A stretch of 30,063 nt of DNA from positions 1 through 30,063 of the forward strand of contig CAZVPD010000023.1 in assembly GCA_964628455.1 (NCBI GenBank). Direction: 5' to 3'. This document shows, piece after piece, positions 1 through 7,570 of this stretch (within the stretch, counting starts at the first letter, position 1; every line of letters starts with the position of its first letter). Position numbers and translations under genes: made by a program. This DNA is from JAQVWU01 sp964628455. GTDB taxonomy: Bacteria > Bacillota > Clostridia > Oscillospirales > CAG-272. The notes under the pieces were generated by a model. That model was not told the DNA's origin, did no database searches, and was given only the letters and a program-made list of their open reading frames with translations.

Positions 1-1130
1 TTATCCCGGCAGATGACCGTTTCAAAGTACCTGCGGTTATAAAGGCCGGTCAGCTGGTCGTGATAATTCAGATGGTTGAGCATGAGTTCGTTCCGTTTGC
101 GGTCGGTGATATCGATGATCAGACCTTCGAGCGCTTCAGGCTGACCGGATGCGTCATAAACGGCCTGTCCCTGCTCCCAGACCCATTTTATCTCTCCGGC
201 TGCGGTGACGATCTCATACTCTTCGGTAAAGCGGGATTTATCTCGGACAGCCTGAGAATATTTTACCCATAAATACTCCCGGTATTCGGTCCGGATGAGG
301 TCGTTGAAGGAAAGGTCCCTGTTTCCGAGGAGGCTTTCGGGCGGATAACCCGTCAGGGCCATGCAGCCTTCGGATGCATATTTGATCGTATATTCCCTGT
401 CGAAAAGGCATCTGTAGGCCATACCGGGAAGGTTGCCGAGTAAAACCGACTTGCTTCGTTCGCTGTCGGTAAGTTTCGCCTCAGATGCCGTCAGTTTGGC
501 CTTTTCTCTTTTCAGATCGGTGTTCTGTCTGAAAACCACAAGAAGGATGGCGATGATGACAAACAGGAACAGAATGAGCAGATTGGTCTGGAGTGTCCGG
601 GCAAAAGCCTTGTTGTTCCAGCTCTCGGCGTCGTAGTCTACGCCGAACACGGCGATGATCTCGTGCGATTCGGTGTTTTCGACCGGAACCAGTATGCTGA
701 CGAGTTTTCCTCTCCGGTCCGTTGCGGAACCCGTCACGATCGGGTCTCTGCTTTGAAACGCGGCAGCTGTTCTTCCGTCCGCACGGACGTATTCCGTGCC
801 CGGCGGGCTGTAATACGGCGATCCGGCAGGTTCGGAATCTGCCGCGAAAAAGGCCGTGCCGTCCCTGAGCACAAACAGATTCGCAAAACGGACATTTCCG
901 CGCTTTACGATCGCCGTCAGATTGTTTTTGATCTCTTCGTATCCGGGGGTGCCGATATCCGTTTCCTCCGCTTTCAGGGCGGCCAGATCGGTTTTCGATA
1001 TACCTGCGCAGGCGGCTTCCGCCAGGGCTATTGCCACACGCTCCGTTTCCTTAATGTTGTCGTCATAAATTCCGGCAACAAAGAGTACATCCAGCACAAC
1101 GGCGGACAGCAGGATATATAAGATGATCAT
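1..1130 (-). CDS. Membrane-bound sensor diguanylate cyclase (PAS-GGDEF), 3' part outside window
   Basis: Reading the minus strand from position 1130 gives 376 residues that run off the window edge. A membrane helix at residues 1-21 and a second near 183-200 flank an extracytoplasmic sensor region of about 160 residues. A short charged, helical stretch follows, then a PAS/PAC domain (about 230-345) ending IIDITDRKRNE, and then HDQLTGLYNRRYFE, which is the classic opening of a GGDEF domain. The GGDEF signature itself would lie beyond position 1, so catalytic competence cannot be judged. The expected role is synthesis of cyclic di-GMP in response to an external ligand. The start is uncertain. 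ATG 1130 is the first in-frame ATG but has a weak ribosome site and would place the first helix at the very N-terminus. The frame is open further upstream to beyond 1180 without ATG, GTG or TTG. Family assignment is strong; the start is not. Confidence 0.82.
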   Translation of the reverse strand, partial: MIILYILLSAVVLDVLFVAGIYDDNIKETERVAIALAEAACAGISKTDLAALKAEETDIGTPGYEEIKNNLTAIVKRGNVRFANLFVLRDGTAFFAADSEPAGSPYYSPPGTEYVRADGRTAAAFQSRDPIVTGSATDRRGKLVSILVPVENTESHEIIAVFGVDYDAESWNNKAFARTLQTNLLILFLFVIIAILLVVFRQNTDLKREKAKLTASEAKLTDSERSKSVLLGNLPGMAYRCLFDREYTIKYASEGCMALTGYPPESLLGNRDLSFNDLIRTEYREYLWVKYSQAVRDKSRFTEEYEIVTAAGEIKWVWEQGQAVYDASGQPEALEGLIIDITDRKRNELMLNHLNYHDQLTGLYNRRYFETVICRD

Positions 1131-1251
1131 CTTTCGGGTATTGTTGAGAAAATTGTTGATCTTTTCTATCGTGCCCGTCGCATATCCCTCCCCGCCGCGG
1201 ACCGCAGGACCGGAAATCCGTTCCGTTTGTTCCGCAAAAATGTTATAAGAA

Positions 1252-1260
1252 ATTATAGCA
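1252..1260 (-). promoter_or_regulatory. Extended -10 promoter of the PAS-GGDEF gene
   Basis: On the minus strand the sequence TGCTATAAT is a perfect extended -10 element, with the hexamer at 1257-1252. No good -35 box is visible, as expected for TGn promoters. It implies a leader of 60-115 nt before the coding region. The same TGCTATAAT string recurs at 1405-1413 and 11524-11532. Confidence 0.6.
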
Positions 1261-1385
1261 TATACCGCGATAAAAAGAAAGTGAAATGCGTGAATTATTC
1301 CGGCATGAAATCCGGGTATACAGCGGCGGCCCGGGACGCGGGCAGCGAATCTACAGCCGTGACATTTTTAATTCATAAAATGAAC

Positions 1386-1413
1386 TTGACATGAGGTTTT
1401 TATATGCTATAAT
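1386..1413 (+). promoter_or_regulatory. SigA-type promoter of the first binding lipoprotein operon
   Basis: TTGACA at 1386-1391, a 16-base spacer, and TATAAT at 1408-1413 preceded by TGC form a near-consensus promoter with an extended -10. The SD AAGGAGA lies at 1439-1445, seven bases before the ATG at 1453, giving a short leader. Confidence 0.85.
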
Positions 1414-1452
1414 AATTTCTGATGACTTTATGATAAATCAAGGAGAATCACA

Positions 1453-2943
1453 ATGAAACTGCGCTTTATCGCCGGTGCTGTGCTCTTATGCATCCTGCTG
1501 ACCGCCGTTCTCGTGTCCTGCGAGAAGACCCCCCATGTTCCGGGAGAGGCAGAAGCGCAGACAGCGGGTTTTTTGTCCGCCGAAACGGTGACAGAACTCA
1601 CACCCGAACTGCCTGAAGCCGATTATGAAGGATACGGATTCCGCATCCTCCACTGGTGGGTGGACGGCTGGGAATCAAGGCTTGACAAGGACCTCTTTGC
1701 GGAAGCCGAGACGGGCGACGTCCTGGGAGACGCGGTTTACAGGCGCAACCTGAAAGTATCCGAACAGTTTAATATAGATATATCGGTCGAATATCAGCCC
1801 AACGGCACTGTGCCGACGACGGTCAGAAACATGGCCGCGGCGGCGGACGACGCGTTTGACCTCACCTATATACGCACGTATGAAGCGCCCCCGGTCATAA
1901 CGGCCGGCTGTCTGACCGACTTTAACGAACTGCCCTATGTCAGCCTCGACAGGCCGTGGTGGGATGCAAACGCAGCCGACAACCTTTCCATAGGCGGAAA
2001 GCTGTATCTCGCGGCCTCGGATATCAACGTCATCGACAAGGACGCGACGGCGGTCATCACATTCAATAAGAAAATGGCGGCCGGCCTGAATCTGCCGGAC
2101 CTTTACTACATCGTTCTCCAGGACCAGTGGACCGTGGACCGGATGGCCGAACTGTATAAGGACGCGTCGCAGGATGTCGACGGGGACGGGAAAATGGGTC
2201 TCGACGATATCTGGGGATTTATCGCGGGGCGGGACGTTCCCACCGCCTTCTTTAACGGTGCGGGCGCGGTCTTTGCGTCCAAAGATGAAAACGATATGCC
2301 GGTATACACCTTTGAGAGCGAATACAATTACGCGGTCGCGGAAAAGATCATCGGGATCATGCGGGACGAATCGCATTTTTACAACCATCACACGGGCACG
2401 GATGCCGCGCCCGTCACCGACGACACGGAATACAGACAGCTGTTTGAAAACGGACGCGGACTTTTCTTCTGGACGAGACTGGACGACGTGACCGCCATGC
2501 GCGCTTCCGAAACCGATTTCGGTATTCTGCCGACTCCGAAATATGAGGAATCACAGGAAAAATATCATAACCTCGTCAGCATTCACACCGCGGGGCTGAT
2601 GTCCGTTCCGATATCGGCAGGCGACCTTGAACGCACTTCCGTCATACTCGAATCGATGGCCTTCGAATCGTCTTCGACCGTTCAGCCCGCCTATAAAGAT
2701 GTCGCCCTTAAGGGCAAATATGTGCGCGACGAAGAATCGCTGGCCATGCTCGATCTTATTTTCGCAAGCCGCGTATTCGACATAGGCATCATTTACGGAT
2801 TCGGGGGATTTGCTTCCGCGTTTGAGTCGGTCGACGCGGTGAAAAACGGAGTGGCCTCCCTGTATGCCTCAAAGTCAGCCGCGATCGAAAAAGATATACA
2901 GAAATTCATCGAAAGCATCGCCGCCCTGAATGAAGAGGAATAA
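1453..2943 (+). CDS. Solute-binding-type lipoprotein, paralog 1
   Basis: A 496-residue exported lipoprotein. It has a basic N-terminus, a hydrophobic core and the lipobox LVSC with lipidated Cys23, followed by a low-complexity linker. The body resembles the extracellular solute-binding protein family 1 fold used for sugars and related compounds. An EF-hand-like loop DVDGDGKMGLDD starts at Asp241, with acidic residues at loop positions 1, 3, 5 and 12, and probably binds calcium. Paralogs in this window (9829, 12335 and 20382 on the minus strand) share the xDYEGxx(F/L) entry segment, the TAGCLTDF...PWWDAN region and the loop. There is no permease or ATPase beside it. The DegT-type gene follows after 50 bp and is probably cotranscribed from the strong promoter at 1386. 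The substrate is unknown. Confidence 0.8.
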   Translation: MKLRFIAGAVLLCILLTAVLVSCEKTPHVPGEAEAQTAGFLSAETVTELTPELPEADYEGYGFRILHWWVDGWESRLDKDLFAEAETGDVLGDAVYRRNLKVSEQFNIDISVEYQPNGTVPTTVRNMAAAADDAFDLTYIRTYEAPPVITAGCLTDFNELPYVSLDRPWWDANAADNLSIGGKLYLAASDINVIDKDATAVITFNKKMAAGLNLPDLYYIVLQDQWTVDRMAELYKDASQDVDGDGKMGLDDIWGFIAGRDVPTAFFNGAGAVFASKDENDMPVYTFESEYNYAVAEKIIGIMRDESHFYNHHTGTDAAPVTDDTEYRQLFENGRGLFFWTRLDDVTAMRASETDFGILPTPKYEESQEKYHNLVSIHTAGLMSVPISAGDLERTSVILESMAFESSSTVQPAYKDVALKGKYVRDEESLAMLDLIFASRVFDIGIIYGFGGFASAFESVDAVKNGVASLYASKSAAIEKDIQKFIESIAALNEEE

Positions 2944-2993
2944 CGGCCACCGGGCCGGATAAAAAATACGGGATACAGAAAGGGAGAATCATC

Positions 2994-4319
2994 ATGAGTG
3001 TTCTTGCCATAAACGGAGGCACACCCGCCATACTGGGAGAAGTGCCGGCCGAGCTTTTCAAATGGCCCCTCGTCACCAAAGAAGATGAAGAAGCGGTGCT
3101 TGAGGTATTGCGCAGGGGCGCGATGAGCGGCCTTGACGTCACCGAAAAATTCGAGCGGGAATTTGCGGACTGGATCGGCCGCAAATACGCCGTCGGCTAC
3201 TGCAACGGAACGCTTTCGCTTCAGGCGGCTATGTTTGCCTGCGGCCTCGGCAAAGGGGATGAGCTTATCTGCCCGTCCAAGACTTACTGGGCTTCCTGCA
3301 TCCAGGCTTTCAATATGGGCGCCACAGTCGTTTTCGCCGAAGTCGAAAAAAACAGCCTGTGCATCGACCCTGCCGACATCGAACGCTGCATCGGTCCGAA
3401 AACCAAAGCGATCATGGTGGTGCACTATCTTGCCCATCCCGCCGATATGGACCCGATCATGGCTATTGCGAAAAAGTATCATCTCAAAGTCATCGAGGAT
3501 GTTTCGCACGCGCAGGGGGGCCTTTACCGCGGCCGTAAACTCGGTACCATCGGCGACATCGCCGCCATGTCCCTGATGAGCGGCAAGTCCTTCGCCACGG
3601 GCGAAATGGGGATTCTTGTCACAGACAGCCGCGAAATGCACGACCGGGCGATGGCTTATTCGCACTATGAACGCAACAACGCCGCGTACATCGAAACAGA
3701 ATACTTAAAGCCTTATTTCGGACTGCCTCTCGGGGGTATGAAAGGGCGTGTCAACCAGACCTGTTCGGCCATGGGGCGCGTTCAGCTCAAATATTACGAC
3801 GAGAGATGCCGCCGTATCCGCGAAGCGATGAATTATTTCTGGGATCTGCTTGAAGGGGTGCCCGGCATTCACGCGCACCGCGTAAACGAGGCGGAAGGTT
3901 CCACGATGGCGGGCTGGTACTGTCCGCACGGACTGTATGACTCGGACGAACTCGAAGGGCTCAGCGTCACCCGCTTCTGCGAAGCGGTGCGTGCGGAGGG
4001 TTTTTCAACCTGGGCCGGAGGAAACAATCCGCTGCACACGCACAACGTATTCAAAACCTTCGACCTGTATAACGCCGGCGTTCCGACCAGGATTATGAAC
4101 GCGGAGCGGGATGTGCGCGAACTCGACGTCCTCCCCGTGACCGATGAGCTTGAAATATACGCGGTTCCGTGGTTCAAGCAGCTGATGCCGGAATATATCG
4201 CGATGTATGCTTCCGCATTCCGTAAAGTCTCGGAAAATTACCGCGAACTGCTGGGCGAAGGCAAACGCAAAAAAGGCAGCGACGGCCGCTGGTTCTTCTA
4301 TAACGACAAGGAAAAGTAA
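2994..4319 (+). CDS. DegT/DnrJ/EryC1/StrS-family PLP-dependent enzyme
   Basis: A 441-residue protein of the sugar aminotransferase/dehydratase fold-type I family. The PLP Schiff-base lysine is K198 in MSGKSFATGEMG, matching the family pattern of Lys followed by TGEGG. The cofactor-ring aspartate is D169 in KVIEDVSHAQGG. The N-terminal INGGTPA is also typical. Members act on keto sugars or keto cyclitols, transferring an amino group usually from Glu or Gln. The SD AGGGAGAA sits eight bases before ATG 2994. It is the second gene of a two-gene unit with the binding lipoprotein and ends at a hairpin region (4347-4394). None of the nucleotide-sugar genes that usually accompany biosynthetic DegT enzymes is nearby, so a role in converting an imported sugar or cyclitol is the more likely inference. 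Acceptor and direction are unknown. Confidence 0.85.
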   Translation: MSVLAINGGTPAILGEVPAELFKWPLVTKEDEEAVLEVLRRGAMSGLDVTEKFEREFADWIGRKYAVGYCNGTLSLQAAMFACGLGKGDELICPSKTYWASCIQAFNMGATVVFAEVEKNSLCIDPADIERCIGPKTKAIMVVHYLAHPADMDPIMAIAKKYHLKVIEDVSHAQGGLYRGRKLGTIGDIAAMSLMSGKSFATGEMGILVTDSREMHDRAMAYSHYERNNAAYIETEYLKPYFGLPLGGMKGRVNQTCSAMGRVQLKYYDERCRRIREAMNYFWDLLEGVPGIHAHRVNEAEGSTMAGWYCPHGLYDSDELEGLSVTRFCEAVRAEGFSTWAGGNNPLHTHNVFKTFDLYNAGVPTRIMNAERDVRELDVLPVTDELEIYAVPWFKQLMPEYIAMYASAFRKVSENYRELLGEGKRKKGSDGRWFFYNDKEK

Positions 4320-4346
4320 AACAAACAGTATATATAACCGCATGGT

Positions 4347-4394
4347 GCGGGGGCGGATGAAAGACGCCCCCGCCCGCCTGCGGCGTCGGTTTTT
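4347..4394 (+). terminator. GC-rich hairpin with delayed T-run after the DegT gene
   Basis: A perfect 9-bp stem, GCGGGGGCG (4347-4355) with CGCCCCCGC (4365-4373), encloses a 9-base loop. A small CGCC/GGCG hairpin (4375-4385) and then T5 at 4390-4394 follow. The T-run is not directly adjacent to the large stem, so termination is likely but imperfect. Confidence 0.55.
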
Positions 4395-4439
4395 CCGTTG
4401 GGAAAAGCGGGTGTGAACCCTTCACCGGTACCGCTTTTC
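4389..4439 (+). promoter_or_regulatory. Mutually exclusive hairpins in the trpS leader
   Basis: The segment GGAAAA (4401-4406) can pair in two ways. It pairs upstream with TTTTCC (4392-4397) across a GTTG tetraloop. Alternatively GAAAAGCGG (4402-4410) pairs perfectly with CCGCTTTTC (4431-4439), enclosing a second hairpin GTGAA/TTCAC (4413-4425). The alternatives cannot coexist, which is the geometry of attenuator or riboswitch leaders. It precedes trpS by 58 bases. No T-box signature is present, and no regulatory function is shown. Confidence 0.35.
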
Positions 4440-4496
4440 AACCGGACCATTCTGTTGATACGGCAAAAAATAAGGCAAAGGACATCAGGATAAAAT

Positions 4497-5498
4497 ATGA
4501 ACGAACAAAAACAGGTTATTTTCTCGGGCATTCAACCGAGCGGGATCCTGACTTTAGGCAATTATCTCGGGGCGCTGAAAAATTGGGTCGCGCTGCAGGA
4601 CGCGTACAGCTGCATTTACTGCGTGGTCGACATGCACGCAATCACCGTCCGGCAGGTGCCTGCCGAACTGCGGCGCCACACCTATGAGGCGCTCGCCGTT
4701 TATCTCTCCTGCGGCATCGATCCCGAAAAATGCATTCTGTTCGCGCAGAGCCATGTGCCCGCCCACGCCGAACTGGCATGGATCCTCAACTGCTACACGA
4801 TGTTCGGCGAACTCAGCCGCATGACGCAGTTCAAGGACAAGAGCGTCAAAAACGCGGACAACATCAACGCGGGCCTTTTTGCCTATCCGGCTTTGATGGC
4901 TGCCGACATACTGCTCTACCAGACCGCTCTGGTCCCCGTCGGAGACGACCAGCGCCAGCACATCGAGATCACGCGCGACATCGCCGAACGGTTCAACAGC
5001 ATCTACGGCGAGACCTTTGCCGTTCCCGAAGGCTATATCCCCAAAACGGGCATGAGGATCATGTCCCTTACCGAACCCGAAAAGAAAATGTCGAAATCCG
5101 ACGAAAATCCGAACTCCTATATCTCCATTCTCGATACGCGTGACGACATCCTCCGTAAATTCCGCCGCGCCGTCACCGATTCGGATTCCTCGGTCAGGCG
5201 CGCCGAAGGGAAAGACGGCATCAACAACCTGATGAAGATCTATTCCTGTTTTACGGGAAAAGACGATGCCGGAATCGAAGCCGAATTCGAGGGACGGGGA
5301 TACGGGGATTTCAAAGCCGCGGTCGGTGAGGTCACAGCCGACGCGCTGGCGCCCGTGAGAAAGAATTTCACCGAACTGATGGCCGATAAAAGCTACCTTG
5401 AGGGCATTATGAAAAACGGCGCCGAAAAAGCTTCGGCCGTTGCGCGCAGAACGCTTTCGAAGGTATACCGCAAGATCGGCTTTGTTCAGCTTAAGTAA
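4497..5498 (+). CDS. trpS: Tryptophanyl-tRNA synthetase
   Basis: A 333-residue class Ic aminoacyl-tRNA synthetase of normal length for bacterial TrpRS. It charges tRNA-Trp with tryptophan in the cytoplasm. Key motifs are SGIQPSGILTLGNYLGAL at the N-terminus (the HIGH-equivalent is GNYLG, residues 21-25), the YPALMAADILLY and DDQRQHIE segments of the active site, and KMSKSDENP with KMSKS at residues 197-201. The SD AGGA is spaced six bases from ATG 4497. It follows structured leader DNA (4347-4439), and I found no convincing promoter, so it may depend on read-through or on a promoter I cannot recognise. The next gene starts 48 bp downstream on the same strand. Confidence 0.97.
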   Translation: MNEQKQVIFSGIQPSGILTLGNYLGALKNWVALQDAYSCIYCVVDMHAITVRQVPAELRRHTYEALAVYLSCGIDPEKCILFAQSHVPAHAELAWILNCYTMFGELSRMTQFKDKSVKNADNINAGLFAYPALMAADILLYQTALVPVGDDQRQHIEITRDIAERFNSIYGETFAVPEGYIPKTGMRIMSLTEPEKKMSKSDENPNSYISILDTRDDILRKFRRAVTDSDSSVRRAEGKDGINNLMKIYSCFTGKDDAGIEAEFEGRGYGDFKAAVGEVTADALAPVRKNFTELMADKSYLEGIMKNGAEKASAVARRTLSKVYRKIGFVQLK

Positions 5499-5500
5499 AG

Positions 5501-5520
5501 AAGAATCAAGAAGAATCAAG
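5501..5520 (+). repeat. Short tandem repeat between trpS and the TagO-like gene
   Basis: The 10-base unit AGAATCAAGA occurs twice in tandem here, in a purine-rich intergenic spacer. It may supply weak ribosome-binding purines or be a replication-slippage product. It is far too short to be a CRISPR array. Confidence 0.5.
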
Positions 5521-5546
5521 AAGACGGAAAAAGAATGAAGTGAACG

Positions 5547-6668
5547 ATGAATAACACCGACTATGTCTATCTGCTGATCGCCATGGTATGCGCGGCTCTT
5601 ATTTCCTTTACGATGACTCCCATTGTCCGGGTGTTCGCCTTCAAGACGGGGGCGATCGATGTCCCCAGGGACGAACGGCGGATGCACAACAGGCCCATCC
5701 CGAGGCTGGGGGGGCTGGCGGTATTCGCCGGCTTTTCCGTTGCCTCCCTGGTGTTCTGCGAAATATCTCCCTCGCTGCTCGCGCTTTGGGCGGGAGGGCT
5801 TGTCATCGTCACACTCGGCGCGCTCGATGATATCTTCCGGCTCAACTCCCTGATCAAACTCGCGGTACAGATCCTGGTGGCCTTTATTCCGGTCTCCCAG
5901 GGTCTGACCATAAAATTTTTTAATTTGTTCGGGAATTACATCATCCTGGGTTCGTTTGAGATCCCGGTGACCGTATTCTGGATCGTCGGACTGACTAACG
6001 CGATCAATCTGATCGACGGGCTGGACGGGCTGTCCTGCGGTGTTTCGGCCATCTGTTCTCTTTCGCTGCTGTTCTGTACGATCATGCTCGGAGACAATCC
6101 CGGGATCACCGTTCTCACCGGCCTGCTTGCGGGGGCGTGCCTCGGTTTTCTGCCTTTTAACACCAATCCGGCGAAGATATTCATCGGCGACACGGGCGCT
6201 TTGTTTTTAGGCTACACCCTCTCGGTGCTCTCGCTGGAGGGGCTTTTCAAAACGCATACCGTCCTTTCGTTTATGATCCCTTTGTCCATATTCGGTCTTC
6301 CGCTGTTCGACACGGCCTTTGCCATCGTGCGCAGGATACTCAGCGGCAGAAGCCCGTTCTCTGCGGACCGCGGCCATATCCACCACCGGCTGATCGACAT
6401 GGGCTTCAATCAGAGGCAGTCGGTCGGGATCCTTTATTCCGTATGCGGCATACTCGGTATAGCGGCGGTCATGTTTACCATGGACAATCTGGTCAGGACC
6501 GGGATCATCATCCTTGTCGGCCTGACGATATTTTTCTTGAACTTCGCGATCATCAAAAACCCCGTGACGCGTGAGCAGTCGGGGCTTGACCTCACCGAAG
6601 CGAAGATCAACGCCATGAACGCGCAGCTGCAGGCCGAAAAACAAACCGATAAAAAAGACGATGAATAA
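5547..6668 (+). CDS. Polyprenyl-phosphate sugar-1-phosphate transferase (TagO/WecA/MraY family)
   Basis: A 373-residue polytopic membrane protein. It should transfer a GlcNAc-type sugar-1-phosphate from UDP-sugar to undecaprenyl phosphate on the cytoplasmic face, the first committed step of wall teichoic acid or other envelope polymer synthesis. Family motifs are all visible: DVPRDERRMHNRPIPRLGG near residue 38, the Mg-binding pair D94-D95 in GALDDIFRL, NAINLIDGLDG (151-161), KIFIGDTGALFLGY with D215, and the C-terminal GHIHHRL (276-282). The histidine motif favours the WecA/TagO branch over MraY. The ribosome site is weak. The next gene overlaps its end by 8 bp, and the operon continues to the AlgX-like lipoprotein, so a role in a surface polymer that is later modified outside the membrane is a reasonable inference. 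Confidence 0.9.
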   Translation: MNNTDYVYLLIAMVCAALISFTMTPIVRVFAFKTGAIDVPRDERRMHNRPIPRLGGLAVFAGFSVASLVFCEISPSLLALWAGGLVIVTLGALDDIFRLNSLIKLAVQILVAFIPVSQGLTIKFFNLFGNYIILGSFEIPVTVFWIVGLTNAINLIDGLDGLSCGVSAICSLSLLFCTIMLGDNPGITVLTGLLAGACLGFLPFNTNPAKIFIGDTGALFLGYTLSVLSLEGLFKTHTVLSFMIPLSIFGLPLFDTAFAIVRRILSGRSPFSADRGHIHHRLIDMGFNQRQSVGILYSVCGILGIAAVMFTMDNLVRTGIIILVGLTIFFLNFAIIKNPVTREQSGLDLTEAKINAMNAQLQAEKQTDKKDDE

Positions 6669-7521
6669 AAATACGCTTTCCGAGAAATTCAGACGCGAGA
6701 AGAGGATGCGCCGGCTGTCGCTGGTTTCGGTGATAGCCGCGGCTGTTCTTGTGTTTGCTTTTTTTATCGTCCTGATGGCCGGGGCCGGACTCATCGAACT
6801 GCCGTCTTTTCTTTCCGGATTTTTGGAACAGCCGGGGGAAGAACTCCCCGAGGTCATCCCCGGTGATGACGGAAAGATCTACAAAGCCCTGGCGGAAAGA
6901 AAAAAAACCGAGGGAGTAACGGTCACGCGTGATATCAACGCCGCGGATGCCGCCGTGTTTTTCTCTTCGCTGCAATTTTCGGACGAATACAGCATTTTTA
7001 ACCGGGTGACGCTTTATTCCGGCGAAAAAAGCCTTACCGTCAGGAACAAGATCTGGCGTCAGGGCACTCTTTACCGCATCGAAACCTACGACGTGAACGA
7101 TATCCTGCAGAAAACCATCCTGTGCGACGGAGAAAACGTTTATGTCACCGCCGGTTCGGGGGAGGAGAAAACAAAGCGCGTTTTTCCCGCTGGAGGAGAA
7201 TTCACGCTTGAGCAGCAGGCGGGCATGCCTTCCGCCGAAGACATCCGCGCACTGCTCACAGGTGACGCCGCCGGGACCGGGGATATTGAAAACATCTCGG
7301 TTTCACTCGTCAGAACAGCCGAAAACAGCGTTTATCACGTCGAATACGATTACATCAGCCTGATGCTGCACGAGCAGCTTTATATATCTCTGGAAAACGG
7401 TTTTGTCGTGCGTGCGGAAACGCGCGAAACAAGCGGAAAACTGACCTACAGCCTCGAGACAGACTTTATGCATTCCGGAATAACAGGTTATTCGGGGATC
7501 AACATCTTTAAACCCGAATGA
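6661..7521 (+). CDS. Membrane-anchored extracytoplasmic protein of unknown function
   Basis: A 286-residue protein I do not recognise by family. A basic N-terminus (RREKRMRR) is followed by one membrane helix at about residues 21-45, so the remainder should lie outside the membrane. The outer part is rich in alternating beta-strand segments (for example VTLYSGEKSLTVRNKIW, then YRIETYDVND, then VRAETRETSGKLTYSLETDF). This recalls LolA/LppX-like lipoprotein-carrier or anti-sigma C-terminal folds, but the resemblance is only structural impression. Its ATG lies inside the end of the TagO-like gene (8-bp overlap), so translation is probably coupled. The AlgX-like lipoprotein gene follows after 49 bp. 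Context suggests a part in envelope polymer assembly or sensing. Confidence 0.75.
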   Translation: MNKNTLSEKFRREKRMRRLSLVSVIAAAVLVFAFFIVLMAGAGLIELPSFLSGFLEQPGEELPEVIPGDDGKIYKALAERKKTEGVTVTRDINAADAAVFFSSLQFSDEYSIFNRVTLYSGEKSLTVRNKIWRQGTLYRIETYDVNDILQKTILCDGENVYVTAGSGEEKTKRVFPAGGEFTLEQQAGMPSAEDIRALLTGDAAGTGDIENISVSLVRTAENSVYHVEYDYISLMLHEQLYISLENGFVVRAETRETSGKLTYSLETDFMHSGITGYSGINIFKPE

Positions 7522-7570
7522 CCGGACGTCGGAAATATAAAAAATAAGAAATTCGGAGAACTTTCGCACT

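Noticed and set aside
663..1121. Plus-strand 152-codon open frame opposite the PAS-GGDEF gene
   Set aside because: The opposite strand encodes a coherent membrane-PAS-GGDEF protein; this frame has no motifs.
1675..2391. Minus-strand open frame inside paralog 1
   Set aside because: It lies entirely within a well supported lipoprotein gene and has arginine/valine-rich shadow composition. The same applies to 4554-5687, 12395-13543 and 15827-17008.
4424..4434. GGTACCGC string before trpS, recalling the T-box conserved sequence
   Set aside because: The essential AGGGTGG part with the TGGN bulge is absent and no specifier stem is visible. The string is explained by local hairpins.
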